NCBI GenBank assembly: GCA_907163375.1
Contig: CAJQUW010007950.1
Span: forward strand, 124,001-188,000
Reading direction: 5' to 3'
From: Prostheceraeus crozeri
Taxonomy: Eukaryota > Platyhelminthes > Polycladida > Euryleptidae
Length of the DNA stretch: 64,000 bases
The notes under the pieces are model-generated. The model searched no databases, was not told the origin of the DNA, and saw only the letters and a program-made list of their open reading frames with translations. Shown piece by piece: positions 11,779 through 23,400 of the stretch (position 1 is its first letter; each line of letters starts with the position of its first letter). Position numbers and translations under genes: made by a program.

Positions 11779-12406
11779 TAGTCCGGCATCAAGAACCAGT
11801 TTTCGCAGAGAACGAGGCCGAAACTGAGACTTCAGAGAATGATGAACACCCTATTCTACCACGCATTTGTGCGCCTGACGAGTTTTTGCTACTTTCTCTT
11901 CTTGTCAGTCGCGATCAAAGACACGTTTCAAGATACTTATCAACTGAAAAGTATTAAGTCTGCAGTCATAGCTTTTAACATGGAATGTCTTCAGGTAATT
12001 TTCTATGATGTGCATGTGATACTATCATGTTTCTGATCGCCCATGTATGCGAGAATGTGGTTTAATGTGAATTACACTGCTCAATATGCTTGTGTTTGCC
12101 GGCATTAGGAGGCTTGCCAAATCTAAATGCGTTTAGCTTCATATACAGGGTTGTTTAAACATGATAGGAATTATGATGCTATTCCATGTCAAAAATTATG
12201 ACAGTGGGCTTAGTACTTTTCGCTTAATCAGAGAAAACATGGATAATTTCACTTTTACTAAAAACTTTAATCTGAGTCCCATTGGACAAACGCGTTTTTC
12301 TTTGATCGTGACTGTCAAGAAGAGGAGGCATAGGGTGTACATTATTCTGTGAAAGTCTCATTTTCGGTCTCGTTCCCCGCAAAAACTCGCACTGGCTACC
12401 GAACTA
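11779..12406. mobile_element. Foldback (long inverted repeat) transposon, family C
   Basis: The left arm begins 'TAGTCCGGCATCAAG' and the right arm, reverse complemented, begins 'TAGTTCGGTAGCCAG'. The arms stay similar through 'GAACGAGGCCGAAA', 'TGAGACTT', 'AGAATGATGAACACCCTA', 'CTTCTTGTCAGTCGCGATCA' and inward to a 'ACATGGAAT' block, so almost the whole 628 bases is an imperfect inverted repeat. The flanks TAGACCTG (11771-11778) and TTGACCTA (12407-12414) match at 6 of 8 positions, a possible decayed 8-bp target duplication. There is no transposase, so it was presumably moved in trans. A related and more complex copy lies at 34144-36499. Confidence 0.75.
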
Positions 12407-12414
12407 TTGACCTA

Positions 12415-15400
12415 TGAATAGAATCGAGGTCCGCGGCAAGACATACTCTTACCCTTTTTCATTTGACTGAAAGTTATAAAGATTTGTTGATGAATGCAGA
12501 CGATATGACCTTCACTTCGCAATTGTGATGTCTCTCTGGAATTTTGACTGTAATCTTTCATACGGGCGAGTGCCCCCGTCTGAAATCAGTTCGAATTCAT
12601 TGATGGAGTTCGACTGCGGTGTTCTTGAAAATAACAGCACATCGTCTTGTCTAAAGTACATGGCTCGACATAGACGAGTACAAAATATCAACTTTCATTA
12701 ATGTGATAGTATGAAGAAGGTTATCTTCGTAGGACGGGATAACAGCTTATGTTTCAAGAAAAGAGCAGGAATTCTTTGTAACAGAGACTGATGGAAAGGC
12801 GGTATGTGAAGAAAGGACTGTTTGAACGCCGTTAGCAAATAGCTCTCGCAAAAACAAAGCTGGATTCTACGTAGTATGAATAAATGAACTTTCTCGTGAT
12901 TTCAACAATAATGCAACATGCTTATGTGGCTTAAATAATGATGAAACACATCGTTGCAGAAAAACACGTTGAATTGGGCCCTCTGCGACAATTTCAGAGG
13001 CATCATAGTGAAGGGCATTACAATGAGGTTTCAGAAAATATCGCACTGCGGATTATTGAATCCTCTCATGTCTATCACAAATTGATCAAAAAACTGAATT
13101 AACAAAGAGAAAAAAATGCTAAAGAAAGAAAAATCCACTCATTCTTCTTGCTATGTTTGAACCTTTTGACCGCTAATGATCCATAGACTTCCATTTAATT
13201 ATGAAAATACTCTCACACGATACTTCCATTCAGGAAACTCGTAATTATACACAAGTTTCACATTTCACTTCTAATTGCAAGGAGGGATTTCATGTGGGTT
13301 GTATAGAGTATCAGAATAGTAAAATAACTCTTCCTGCAGACCTCTAACCTCACAGGCGTAATGTTCAAAAGGGCTCAAATACCGCAGAAGTAAGTGACGG
13401 CAAAGATAGCCGATTTTCAGTGATTCATTAAATTAGTGTGCTCGGTAACACACGTAATCGCATCGATTCACTGCTTACTGCACACGCGCGCAATCTTCAA
13501 AATAGCAACTGTTGATTTCATTGATAATTTCAATACTCATACAAGACAAAAAAATGAAATTTCCTCCTTTGCGTTATGTCCAGGTATTCTGCCTCGGCGC
13601 TGAATAAGGAGATAAACATCAACCTTTCTATTATTGACTCGAACTTTCACAACGTCCTAAAAACTATTTCTTTATGCAGCCTACAGGCCTAGATTGCTAG
13701 AATGATTCCTATTCATAGTTTTGGTCGTCTTGATGAAAATATTCTGTTTTTGATTTATTGATAAAGGAAACAATCCTATCTCCTTCAAAGATTGATCGCC
13801 CTTGATTTCTTGACTGCACTCGAGAATCTCATCATGTTTGAAGGTTGGAATGTTAATGCCACAAAGCGTTTACGCCGCCGTCATGTGTAAAAGTTCATTC
13901 AGCACCTACGGCATGAGATAGCTCACTTGTACAACAACCCTTCATATCATGCAGGTTGTGGTATGCTTATTTTATGAGGTTCTAGCTTTCTCATCCGACA
14001 AGCTGTCAAATTTGTTAAAAACTTCATTTTAATCAAAATTTGAACTAAAGTTGAACTGCATTCTTAGTGGGAAAATGGGACTAAACCTGAATAGCCGTCA
14101 CAGCATCAGAAATCATCAGCAGGCCTAGTTCACATCTATCAACTTAATGTGCAGTTATTCCGTGAGTAAATTCGAAATATACATTAGCGCATTATGCTAG
14201 CAGTTGTCTAAAAGTGATATTTAATGAACACCAATAAAACTTATTTCGCATATTAATTGTGGACTTCAAGTTTTCATGCAATCACTTTTCTTAGAGTGCC
14301 TCGAAGAGTTGGTCGAATCCTTTCGACCATCACTATATAACTGAAGCCTCCTAAATTGCGACTTACGGATTCAGGCAGCTAGAACGCATTTCACTGTAGG
14401 CAAGTTACTTTCTTGATATTAAAGAATAAATGCGTCTCCAATTCAGAGCCATTGTTCATGTAGAGAAATATAACCATTTACATCGGTGACGAATCCATAC
14501 AACAAAGGTATCCTTCCTCAACGATCTGTATGAAAGTTTGAGCTATACAATGACTTTGAACTCTATAGAAATCAATGTTTTGAAGATTACCGATCTCATG
14601 GTGCGCAGATATCGTTCAGCTCACTGTCAAAGTTCTTCATAAAGAGAAAATATAACCGCATCTAACCAATCTTTTCAATTTTATTATTTCATTTCAAAAA
14701 CAATGCAAATGTACTTGTGCATGACTTAGGAGTATGCGAGCGAGCGTCTGTTTGATGATCACCAAGTCTGACTTCATTTTCGAATATCCTCATTAATTAA
14801 GACATGAAATTATTTATCGCTGATCATTAAAAGATGCACCTTTACATAATTGACGAGCATCTGACATTTCTGCTTGAATTTACCAATTTCTCTGTGTACC
14901 TTGTTTGAGAATGAATGCTTGTTTTGCCATTTTGCCAGTTTGCTCCTCAACTTACAAGTATTGCTATATCACACTGTCTTCTCATTCAAACGGCTACCAA
15001 TGCAGCCCTGGTTATTAATAATTAATCACAATTATTTCATTGCTGTTACTTGGCGTATTTGTGGTGCTTGATTTCCGACATCACACTTCTATCATATCAG
15101 TTTGTTGATAAATGGGCAGTGAGTGTGCGGAATACGTTATTTCCTCATGTCCCTCCAATGTGCGGTCATGAGCAACATGACTTGTCCATACCACTCAATT
15201 CCTTGACATCTTCATGACACCGGATTCTGCTCATGAGTAGCCTCTTACAAGGAATAGGTGTAGCGACACCACTAATTTAATTACAAGCGTAATTTCATGC
15301 AACACAGCCATTGTGATTATCAATTATTGAAACAAAATTCCTCTTATCTGACTTGTAGAACATTTACAGCCTCAGAATTAGACAACTGCTCGTCATTTGT

Positions 15401-16698
15401 CTGTAGACAACAATCACACGAAGTTCATGATCACAGCTGTACCTTGTATTCTAACTGAGTATCCAAGGGACCAATCCTTCATCCCAGGGTTCAAGTAAGA
15501 CTTCTCAGTGGTGTTGTAGTGTCACTCAGTGACAGATCAAGTCTATTCTAAACCCAATATGACTAACTTTGGCGAAATTTGATGATTTTGGAAAACTTGA
15601 AAAATGTGGGTGGGGGGAAGAACAGAAGTACCATTTCTTATCCATAGCATGCATTTGTTGGACCAAACAAGGCTCTGGAACTCATCGAGACAAGGGAGGA
15701 CGACCGATGCGCCCATCCCCGCCGTTGTTCCCAAAATAGTGATCCGAATTCATATGACAGACCCTTTAGAATATTCAGACTTCCAGAAACTTGTCATGAA
15801 TTTGACCTTCCAGTGAAACAAATCCAATGACGGGAATGCGCTGAAGCTAACAGGCACTAAATCGCTGGTCAGCCAGTTTAGTTTTCTAAGGCTCACAACA
15901 AAAATAGAGAAGAGGATCGAATCTCCGCGGTATGGATAGAGTCAAAAGCATCTGCCATAATTCATGGAAATTGATGCTGAACAAAGCTCTCCTCCAAATA
16001 CACAAAATTTGTCCGGAATTGAAGCTCATTAGATATCCAATTTTGTTTTGCCAAGGAATAGGGACGTCCAACGCTACTTCTCTTACACCCATTCTACAGT
16101 ATAATTATGTTACTGAAGTGCAATTAGGCCGATGTTCCGTGTGTTTCAAAAGTCAGCGGAAGTTTCAATTGCATTGATAATAGTCTTAAGTGACTGACTG
16201 TGCCCCTAATTATTCTCTCAAAATTATTTACTGTCTAGCTTAGGCTACTTGCAGAGGCGAAGTCGATAGAGCACTTTACAACGACGTAACACTTTATTTA
16301 CTTGGATAATGGATGCATCAAATCAAGATGGAATTTAAGCATCGTTATATTCTTTTGAATGGTCTCTGTCAATCCGAGGTAAAAATGAGACATCTAACAT
16401 AAACAAAAAAACAAATCCCAAAAAAGAGAAAAAATCAAAACATTATCATCCTTAACAAAATATTTCAATCTGTATTTTCACCTTTATATTTCACATTTCA
16501 GGAAGTATTTAATGGGCAAAATTTGCATCAGACTTTTCATTCATAGATCCAAGAACGAGATTGCGAGATTGCGATAATGTGAAAGCGAATTATCGAAATA
16601 TATACTCATATTTCCAATGAGAACTTTCTACATCTGATCGGGCATTAATTTCGTTTCAAATCAAACTTGAGCTATCTTCTTCAGCCGCTTTCAGTCCA
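12415..16698. other. Intronic sequence without recognised genes
   Basis: Mostly AT-rich unique sequence. At 15540-16177 there are overlapping open frames of 60-81 codons on both strands in a slightly GC-richer stretch. I do not recognise their translations, and no splice or transposon context supports them. Confidence 0.4.
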
Positions 16699-17140
16699 CT
16701 ACTGGATGAAGGCCTCTACACGATGTCGCCAACCTCGTCGGTCTTGTGCTTCGTGCATCCATGTTTTTCCTGCCACTTTATTTAGACTTCCTTTCCAACA
16801 CGTTCTCTGTTGTCCTCATCTTCTTTTGCTGTCCCTTGCATACCATTCCGTCACCGATTTTGTCCAGCGCCCATCTTGTCTTCTTGCCACATGTCCAGCT
16901 CAGCTCCATTTCAGTTTTGTTGCAGTTTACAGGACGTCACTTACTCATGTCTGTTGTCTAATCCATGTGTTCTTCTCTTTATCTCGTCTTGTAATCTTCA
17001 ACATTGCTCTTTCCATTGCTCTTTGGGTAACTTGAAGTTCATTTCTATGTTCCTTCGTTGTCCTCCACACTTCGCATCCATATGTCAACCCAGGGAGAAT
17101 GCACTGATTGAAGGTTTTTCTCCTAAGGCACAGTGGTATG
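16699..17140 (-). mobile_element. LINE reverse transcriptase C-terminus (endonuclease-RT type)
   Basis: Read on the minus strand, the segment carries the typical thumb and C-terminal region: 'KTFNQCILPGLTYGCEVW', then 'VTQRAMERAMLKITRRDK', then 'WIRQQT', then 'AGHVARRQDGRWTKSV', then 'GWRHRVEAFIQ' and a stop at 16699-16701. This order (N/DQC-LP-TYG-E-W ... QRAMER-ML-I-RD ... W-GHV-RR-DGRW ... GW....EA..) is that of RTE-like LINE proteins often annotated as endonuclease-reverse transcriptase. In-frame stops occur after WIRQQT, before AGHVARR and after the segment 'RDSKRR', so it is a pseudogene. Only the last ~150 codons remain, with a short 3' UTR at 16660-16698. The long + strand frames here are antisense shadows. 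Confidence 0.88.
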
Positions 17141-19037
17141 TCACTCTTGAATATATCTATATCTTTATTATAATGAGTTATGATAATAATCAAATTAATG
17201 GACAATACTGTATCTTCCTGAAGATTTTAATTTATTGTATCTAGTGCTATTACTTTCCAGCAAGAGAAGGCCGGTATCATTTTCTCTGTTTGTATAATTT
17301 GCGGTCGGCATATTGGCTACGGAAGGACAATCAACACTGGTTCATAAAAGGTCGAAGAGCGTGCCGTTCCAACCCGCAGACTGACCTTCGTACGAATTCA
17401 GACGTAAATCTTTAGTTTATTTATTTTCTTCGACTGTGGAAGTACTTTATGATTCTTTTCTCAACATCCATTACTCGTTAGCAATTTCAGGACAAATAAA
17501 TCTTCGCGAAAATGTACTTTTCATCATTTTTTTAATAATTTCTTATTCATTGCTTTAACATAAGAAATGTTATTACTTTTTTTCATCAGACATGAGCTTA
17601 TTTCAGTCCTTTCGTGTGTGATTGCACTTTAATATATTCTTCTCTTAAATCTGATAAAGACGAACAATTAGACAATTAAACAAATGGTTATAGCTCAGAG
17701 ATTCATTTCTATCACTTTGAAAACTCCGACCAGAAAAAATGTTGAAACGTTTGGGAGGCTCATCTCAAAAATCATTGCTGTCATTTTCATTCGATCTTCA
17801 ATTTATGTTAAAATCTAACATTAAATTCTCTTACACTTGTCTGAGGACGTGATGGCTGTTAATGAAAGTTGTTTAGGAGCTCTTTAATCGACAGGACAAG
17901 TGTGCATGCAGTATCAGAAGCTGTCTACGAATTTCAGTGATGACTGAAAAAAGTAGTTAGAGTGAGAAGGAGACAAATTCGTGAGTTTTATTTTCTTCTT
18001 GATGATTTTTTGCCCGACAAAGCCAGCTTAAGGTGCACTTGTATATTTGCTGATTTTCGGAATAATTAATCGCTGTTTGTAATTATCTTAGTTGCAATAT
18101 CATTCATATGAGTGCGGCTTGCCTCTCGAGAAAACAATTGCAAAGAGATCGACAGGAGAAGGAGTTTTTCCATCAAAGAGAACACCGTCTCTGTTTTGTG
18201 TGAGATACGAATACAAGACTGACATTATAGACATAAAATCTATCACTTTAGCACCGCCTTTTCCATCCTCTACAATTGATGATGGAATTCCTTTAATCAT
18301 TTAGCTCGAAACGAAATGGTGTTGGTTTTCATAAGCAGCTTCAAATGAAATTCAGAAGACGATGTGTCACATCAACGCTTTGTTTGAATACCATCGTTTG
18401 AGGGATTTCTCAATGGATTACTATTTTTGCTTTTGTTGAATCAAGAACATTTTTGCTCGTCGATCATCATCACCTATTTTCTAAATATGAAGATTTTCTT
18501 TAATATGATGAAAAATCTAATGCGATAATTTCATTTGATTTGAGAATATCTCGAATGTATTCGCATATTTCGATTTTCGAGAGAATTCCGAGGAATCTGC
18601 GGATAAGAGGAGGAATATTTCTAATTCTGAATGCTCTGAATTGCTCAATATGTTATTGCTATTGACTTGCTCAGCTGAATGTCGAGGTTGCTGAAATGGT
18701 CTGAATCTTTCGACACTAGTGAACAGCACTCGGCTTCTGAATAGACATTCACTCACTACATGGCACTAGCGAGCATGCTCAGTAGATTATTCCATGCTTT
18801 GAACTTTGGAATCGTTGTTGTCTTTCGTCATTGCTCTTTAAATGTCAGAGTTCTGTCGAGCGGTGAAGAAAATGGTATGGTTTAGAGTCATGTTTCAAGC
18901 GACTGCCGTTCAGGAAATGTCTTGTTCTGGAGTAGGAAAATGTCGATCATACTCTTTGGGTGATATAAGTGGAATTGCTACACTCTGACCATGCATATGC
19001 TGTGGCAGTTTCGGTTACATCGACATGAAGTTCTAAA
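17141..19037. other. Intronic sequence, nothing firmly recognised
   Basis: Mostly AT-rich. The stretch 18090-18304 is open on both strands for about 65-70 codons and is somewhat less AT-rich. Its translations are unfamiliar, and it is noted as a finding only. Confidence 0.4.
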
Positions 19038-19365
19038 GCTTGCTTTACACTGGCAGTTCATGTGCTGTGCAGCAGATGACGACGATGACCTCGTTGTGAC
19101 GTTTATCGCAATTTCTTCTGACACAGAACATGACGTCAGCCTGCTGCAATAGGGTCATCTGATTGGTTAATTTTCTCTATCTTTTGTTCCATGACTCACT
19201 TTGGTTGGACAGTGCAGCAGCTGACTTGCTGTCTTGTTGTTCGCAATGTAAATTAGGTGCTGCCATGCAGTTGCGTTTCATAGCTATGTTATGCTGCATT
19301 TCAATCACGTGACGGGCGTGTCACTCGTCTACTGCAACTACAGCGCCTGCCAGTGTATAGTAGGC
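19038..19365. mobile_element. MITE with 'GC(T/C)T(T/A)CTTTACACTGGCAG' ends
   Basis: The left end 'GCTTGCTTTACACTGGCAG' and the right end 'CTGCCAGTGTATAGTAGGC' are inverted repeats. The element is flanked by TAAA (19034-19037) and TTAA (19366-19369). A second copy, inverted and truncated, starts at 62913 directly after a TTAA. The 328-bp length, lack of coding sequence and TTAA flanks suggest a non-autonomous piggyBac-like element, though the ends do not start with the usual CC and the assignment is tentative. Confidence 0.65.
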
Positions 19366-19802
19366 TTAAATTACTTGCATTGCGTTCTCGTGTAAGTGCA
19401 GTTGATGCATATTTCCTTTTTCAACTGTCGAAGAAAGATAAAATCATAGATATCAGATATCGTAAGGTTTTTTGACGAATGTATGAGTTGTTTGAATCAT
19501 AGATGTAAAACTATGAGAACAAATAATGTTTCACTTGTGTCACACGCAAACATTTCTTATGTCCTTTATGAACTGCTCTTCTCCGACGCAATGTCCCGAC
19601 CTGAGTTTTACGAAGAGGGCAATGAGAACGCTAAGATAGCGTTTTCAGACGCTATGAAACGCTGACATCTATGTTGGAAAGACCATTTCTATGCCATTGA
19701 TTGTGGAACAATTAACTGACATTCCTAGTACAGTGTGGGCAATTGCATAGAAATCGGCTAAATGTGGTGATAAATCGCTTGCATCACTATTGCAGAGAAA
19801 CA

Positions 19803-19850
19803 GAGTGTTACAATTCGGTTGTAACACTCGTTTGTCGATCTCGATCGACA
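19803..19850. repeat. Two adjacent perfect hairpins
   Basis: The first stem is GAGTGTTACAA / TTGTAACACTC with a 5-base loop (19803-19829). Three bases later comes TGTCGATC-TC-GATCGACA (19833-19850), an 8-bp stem. Function is unknown and no flanking terminator or coding context is seen. Confidence 0.6.
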
Positions 19851-20171
19851 CTCGTGATGCGACCTTCAATAAGCTTACCACTGTCCCAAAGAAAGGCTAT
19901 TCATACGAAGGCATAATATCTAGAATGTCTTAAATATCTAATGTCACATGATAATAAGCGTTTAAGGACGGTAACAGACATTTTCTTGTATTCAATTACA
20001 TGCTTGTCTTGATTGAAATAGTGGCAGCTGATAGATAAGCAGGGTGGACTTCTTTTGACTAATGGTATCAAAAAATCTTTCAGAGAGCTACTTACTGTCT
20101 AGCGGTTGATTTATTCTGTTTCTCTGTGACCTATTCACCTACATGCTTTGAAGATAAGAAACATATGAAAC

Positions 20172-20762
20172 CACAGAATTAGATTCATCTGCGCGCGTCT
20201 TCGGTTTCCTAGAATGGAAGGATTGCATCTAACCTTAATATCAAAATGGCACATCACAGAATTAGACAAGAAGAACTTGCTCCTTCTCGAATGGATAATT
20301 CGTGTATCGCTTGCCATTGTAAACGGCAAACAATAAGCTGTTAGCAGAGGACACCAGAGCCAGTGAGAGATGCGGGCGTGCTTGATATCACTTCGCACAC
20401 ACCACAACACACATCGCTGTCTGACTAACATTCGATTCAGTGTATGCACTATGCAGTGAGGAATGCTAAGAAGAGGATGGCAAAATCATCAGGTGAGCTA
20501 ATTTTCGTGAGACTGCTATTTTCTTTGATAATGATCGGATGGTTCAATATTATGGAGAAAACTTGTGCGCAATGATCTGAGTTCTTCGAATCTGAAGGAG
20601 TCAAGGAGTTAATCCTCAAGCGACGCACGACATTTTTTCCTATCTCTGTAAGGTATTAGGAATTCCTTTTTGCCCACTTAGTTAGCTCCTCGATGTACCG
20701 CCCATTCAGAAAAAATCCCACTTCTAGCAATCCGAAGCAGATAGACAATATATTTAATTGTG
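20172..20762 (+). mobile_element. hAT-like non-autonomous element, family A, full copy
   Basis: The left end is CACAGAATTAGATTCATCTGC and the right end, reverse complemented, is CACAATTAAATATATTGTC followed by TATCTGCTTCGG, so the inner parts 'CATCTGC..CTTCGG' and 'CTAGAAGTGG/CTAGAATGG' match. It is flanked by TATGAAAC (20164-20171) and TATTAAAC (20763-20770), which match at 7 of 8 positions. An 8-bp target duplication is the hAT hallmark. Related copies lie at 34217 and 54897, and a partial one at 10848. Open frames shared between copies are short and do not resemble a transposase. Confidence 0.75.
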
Positions 20763-20789
20763 TATTAAACAATTGCAAAAGCATATGTG

Positions 20790-20930
20790 GGACTTTATAG
20801 TTTGTATGTATTGCTCAGTAAACCAAATTTTATTTACTTTGGCCCATGGGAACATCAAAAATGTGACCCTTAAAAATACCGCTATTTTTAAAAATCTAAA
20901 AATCGAACATTTTTGTCAATTTTTTAGAAA
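20790..20930 (+). repeat. Dispersed repeat shared with 54490-54660
   Basis: Shared blocks are 'GGGACTTT(A/G)TA' and 'CATGGGAACATCA(A/G)AAA', then '(A/G)TGACC'. The two copies lie near family A elements but in different relative orientation, so they look like an independent repeat. No ends were defined. Confidence 0.5.
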
Positions 20931-20939
20931 TGTCTAGAG

Positions 20940-22648
20940 GATTCTAGGGGAGTCCTCTCCTCGTGTAAGGTTGTTAAGGTATCGCAAGATTTTCAACGCC
21001 GAATTAGTGGTATCATGAACCTCGTCCTGTATTCTGTTTCCAGCTATCTTTCCGGTTTTGCCGTTAAATTTTGCATTTACCCTTAGAGACCTAATTTCCC
21101 CTGAAGTGGACACCGGAGCCATATTTTTGTGTTTCACTTATTCTACTGAGGATATGTCAATCATTTCTGACAATGATTCTGCAAACAATATTTCTTCAAT
21201 TGAATTTATGGAAGTAGGCCTATGGTTGATATGCCAAAGGGTCCAATTACCCCCTCAGGACTCAGAGAGTGTAAAAATTGCTCAGGTCTCTGGGTGTTAA
21301 GTGATCGTCTGCCCCTCTTGGTCTCATTGCTGCTTAAGCACTCGAGTTTGACAAACTGCTCACACACAGAGAATGTTGTGGCTTCTCATTGCTAGATTAG
21401 ATACTGCTTGATTGTCATGTTAGAATCGCAAAATGAAACCTCTTTCATATTGCAATCGGAAGGTAAAATGGTAGTGATGTTGTTAGTCTTTTAAGTTCGT
21501 TGTATATACTTCATTATCCGTTTCTTGATGGAAAAATACATCTACATCAACTGCAAAAAGTTTGTCTTTTTGATAAGAGGAATATAGTCATTGTTGATGA
21601 CATTGCTCCTGTTCAGATGAAGAAAACGACTGATTTGCCAACGCCCAAATTTATCATTCAATTAAGATGAAGCTTTCATACTGCAATTCAATTAATGGTT
21701 CTTACTAAAATAATAAAGGAAGATATTACAAGATTGTGATGTGAGATGCATATGAACTCCTACTTACTCATGTTTCATTGATTCAAAGTGTTTATTACAG
21801 CAACAGCTGAGCAATTATGAATATAAAATGATTATATTTCTCTTACCAACTCTGCATGCAGTCTGTAGGAATGCAGACAATCAGAAGGACTTCAATTCTA
21901 AATCAGACGATTTTGCTAGTTCTATGAAGATTATGCTCGAACTATTAGCTTATTTAATGTCTCACAAATCATCATCAAAAAATCTTTCACGTATCTGCGG
22001 CTTTCGAAGATTGCAGAGCATATTTAATGAGATTTTATTATTTTTAATGCATCTCTAAGTGTCAATTGCATGAAATTTACCAGCCTAACTTTGTTTTAGC
22101 GACTATCATGAAATCAAAGTGAGAACATAGGACAAAATACTTTGCATGAAATCTGAACTTTTTTAAGTGAAGCATCAGCTCCAATATTTACTCACAATTT
22201 TTATATTTTGAATACGATATTTTACATGCAATCTTTCATAGCTTGTTTTCTTGAGGTTTAATTCAAATTGGCCAAATTAGTTCACGTAGAGCTAAAAAAT
22301 GTTCAGTCCCTGGTACGGGCTCATTGAATCACTTAAAAATTCTTAAAGGGAGAGTTCTTGCTTTAGGTGGGAGTAGAGAGCACGTTAGTCTAGTGATGCA
22401 AGAACGTCGGGGACGCAAACCAAGACTCATAGAGCGCATAACATTCATTTGTAACAATACCTTGAAAAATCTTGACAGTTTTCATCCGTTGACTTGATAG
22501 CATCTTCACCATTATGATGTTTCTACATTGCCGATGATCTCAGAGCCTCTGCATTCCATTTGCAAGACATCATACCATCTGACAGATATCTGAAGGCATG
22601 CAAACACGCGTCAAGGTAGAGCGAATTAATGCTATATAACATGACTGT
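20940..22648. other. Intronic sequence, nothing recognised
   Basis: No transposon ends or known protein motifs. A frame at 21058-21300 (80 codons) is unassigned. Confidence 0.4.
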
Positions 22649-22830
22649 GGTCTCCGTGGCTAAGTGCTTGACCTAGCGCTCTTCTGGTCCAGAGGTCGAG
22701 TCCTGAAAGTGTCATTGCAAGTCGACAGGAATGGCATTCGGTCTAAAAGATCATTACGCTCCAAATTAAGGTCTGACTATTTCAGCACCGTCCCAGCCCG
22801 CAGTATGGGAGAGTAGTGACGTTCAACTAT
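22649..22830 (+). repeat. tRNA-derived SINE (type 1), copy 3
   Basis: Matches the SINEs at 8120 and 8793 from 'GGTCTCCGTGGC' through 'CCAGAGGTCGAGTCC' to 'CAGTATGGGAGAGTAGTGAC'. A short deletion removes part of box A: 'GTGGCACAGTGGTTAAGTG' in the other copies is 'GTGGCTAAGTG' here. This copy should therefore not be transcribed by pol III from its own promoter. Confidence 0.8.
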
Positions 22831-23159
22831 TCATTCATTCATCATTTCATAACATTGCAACAGAGTTACAGGCGGCTTTACAGAAGTTGCGAGTAATAGA
22901 CATTTGACGACAAATCTGCTTCATTTGGCGAATAGATGTGCTCATTCTCCATATCATTACATAGAAAGAACAATTCTTAAATATAAAGAGGAATCAGCTA
23001 ATTTCAGAAAGTTGTCTTCAGAAATATATGTGGGTGTCAAGCACAAATTCATCGTTACAGTAGTGACATGGGCCCTTTTGCTGTCATAAGAAGGAAGAAG
23101 ATGAGCATTTTTTGACCACGAATTCGCAAAAAGTTAAGAAATAAAAAAGGTGTCGGTGT

Positions 23160-23400
23160 ATTTGATCAGTTAAGTATTTGTGACATCATCTGATGTAACG
23201 AAGAGAATCGAGCCAATCACAATGCCTTGAGGGACACCCTACGGGCGTTACCCTAAAAAGCAAAGGAATCATTTCCAGAGAACTGTAACGAAGAGAATCG
23301 AGCCAATCACAATGCCTTGAGGGACACCCTACGAGCGTTACCCCAAAAAGCAAAGGAATCATTTCCAGAGAACTGTTTGAGAACGACTAGTCAAAAACTG
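23160..23400 (-). mobile_element. LINE reverse transcriptase fragment with 90-bp duplication
   Basis: On the minus strand the sequence reads 'FLTSRSQTVLW', then (frame-shifted) 'NDSFAF', then 'GVPQGIVIGSILF'. The last is the RT domain motif GVPQGS(V/I)LGPLLF of non-LTR retrotransposons. The preceding '(Y/F)LTxRxQxVxW' is the usual upstream block. Stops and frame changes break it. A segment of exactly 90 bases including the GVPQG motif is present twice in tandem (23194-23283 and 23284-23373) with two differences. Only this fragment of the RT domain is present. Confidence 0.78.
23194..23373. repeat. Tandem duplication, 2 x 90 bp
   Basis: The two copies start 'TGTAACGAAGAGAATCGAGC' at 23194 and 23284 and differ at two sites by eye (acgGgcg/acgAgcg and cccTaaa/cccCaaa). 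The period is a multiple of three. It lies inside the LINE RT fragment. Confidence 0.95.

Noticed and set aside
15540-16177. Coding fragment of a transposon (frames on both strands)
   Set aside because: No motif could be matched to any reverse transcriptase, recombinase or transposase family; left unassigned.
16667-17244. Overlapping + strand frames of 70-144 codons rich in Ser, Leu and Cys
   Set aside because: Antisense shadows of the LINE C-terminus on the minus strand.
18092-18304. Nuclear mitochondrial ND3-like fragment, because of 'YECG'
   Set aside because: Only four residues fit; the rest does not resemble ND3.
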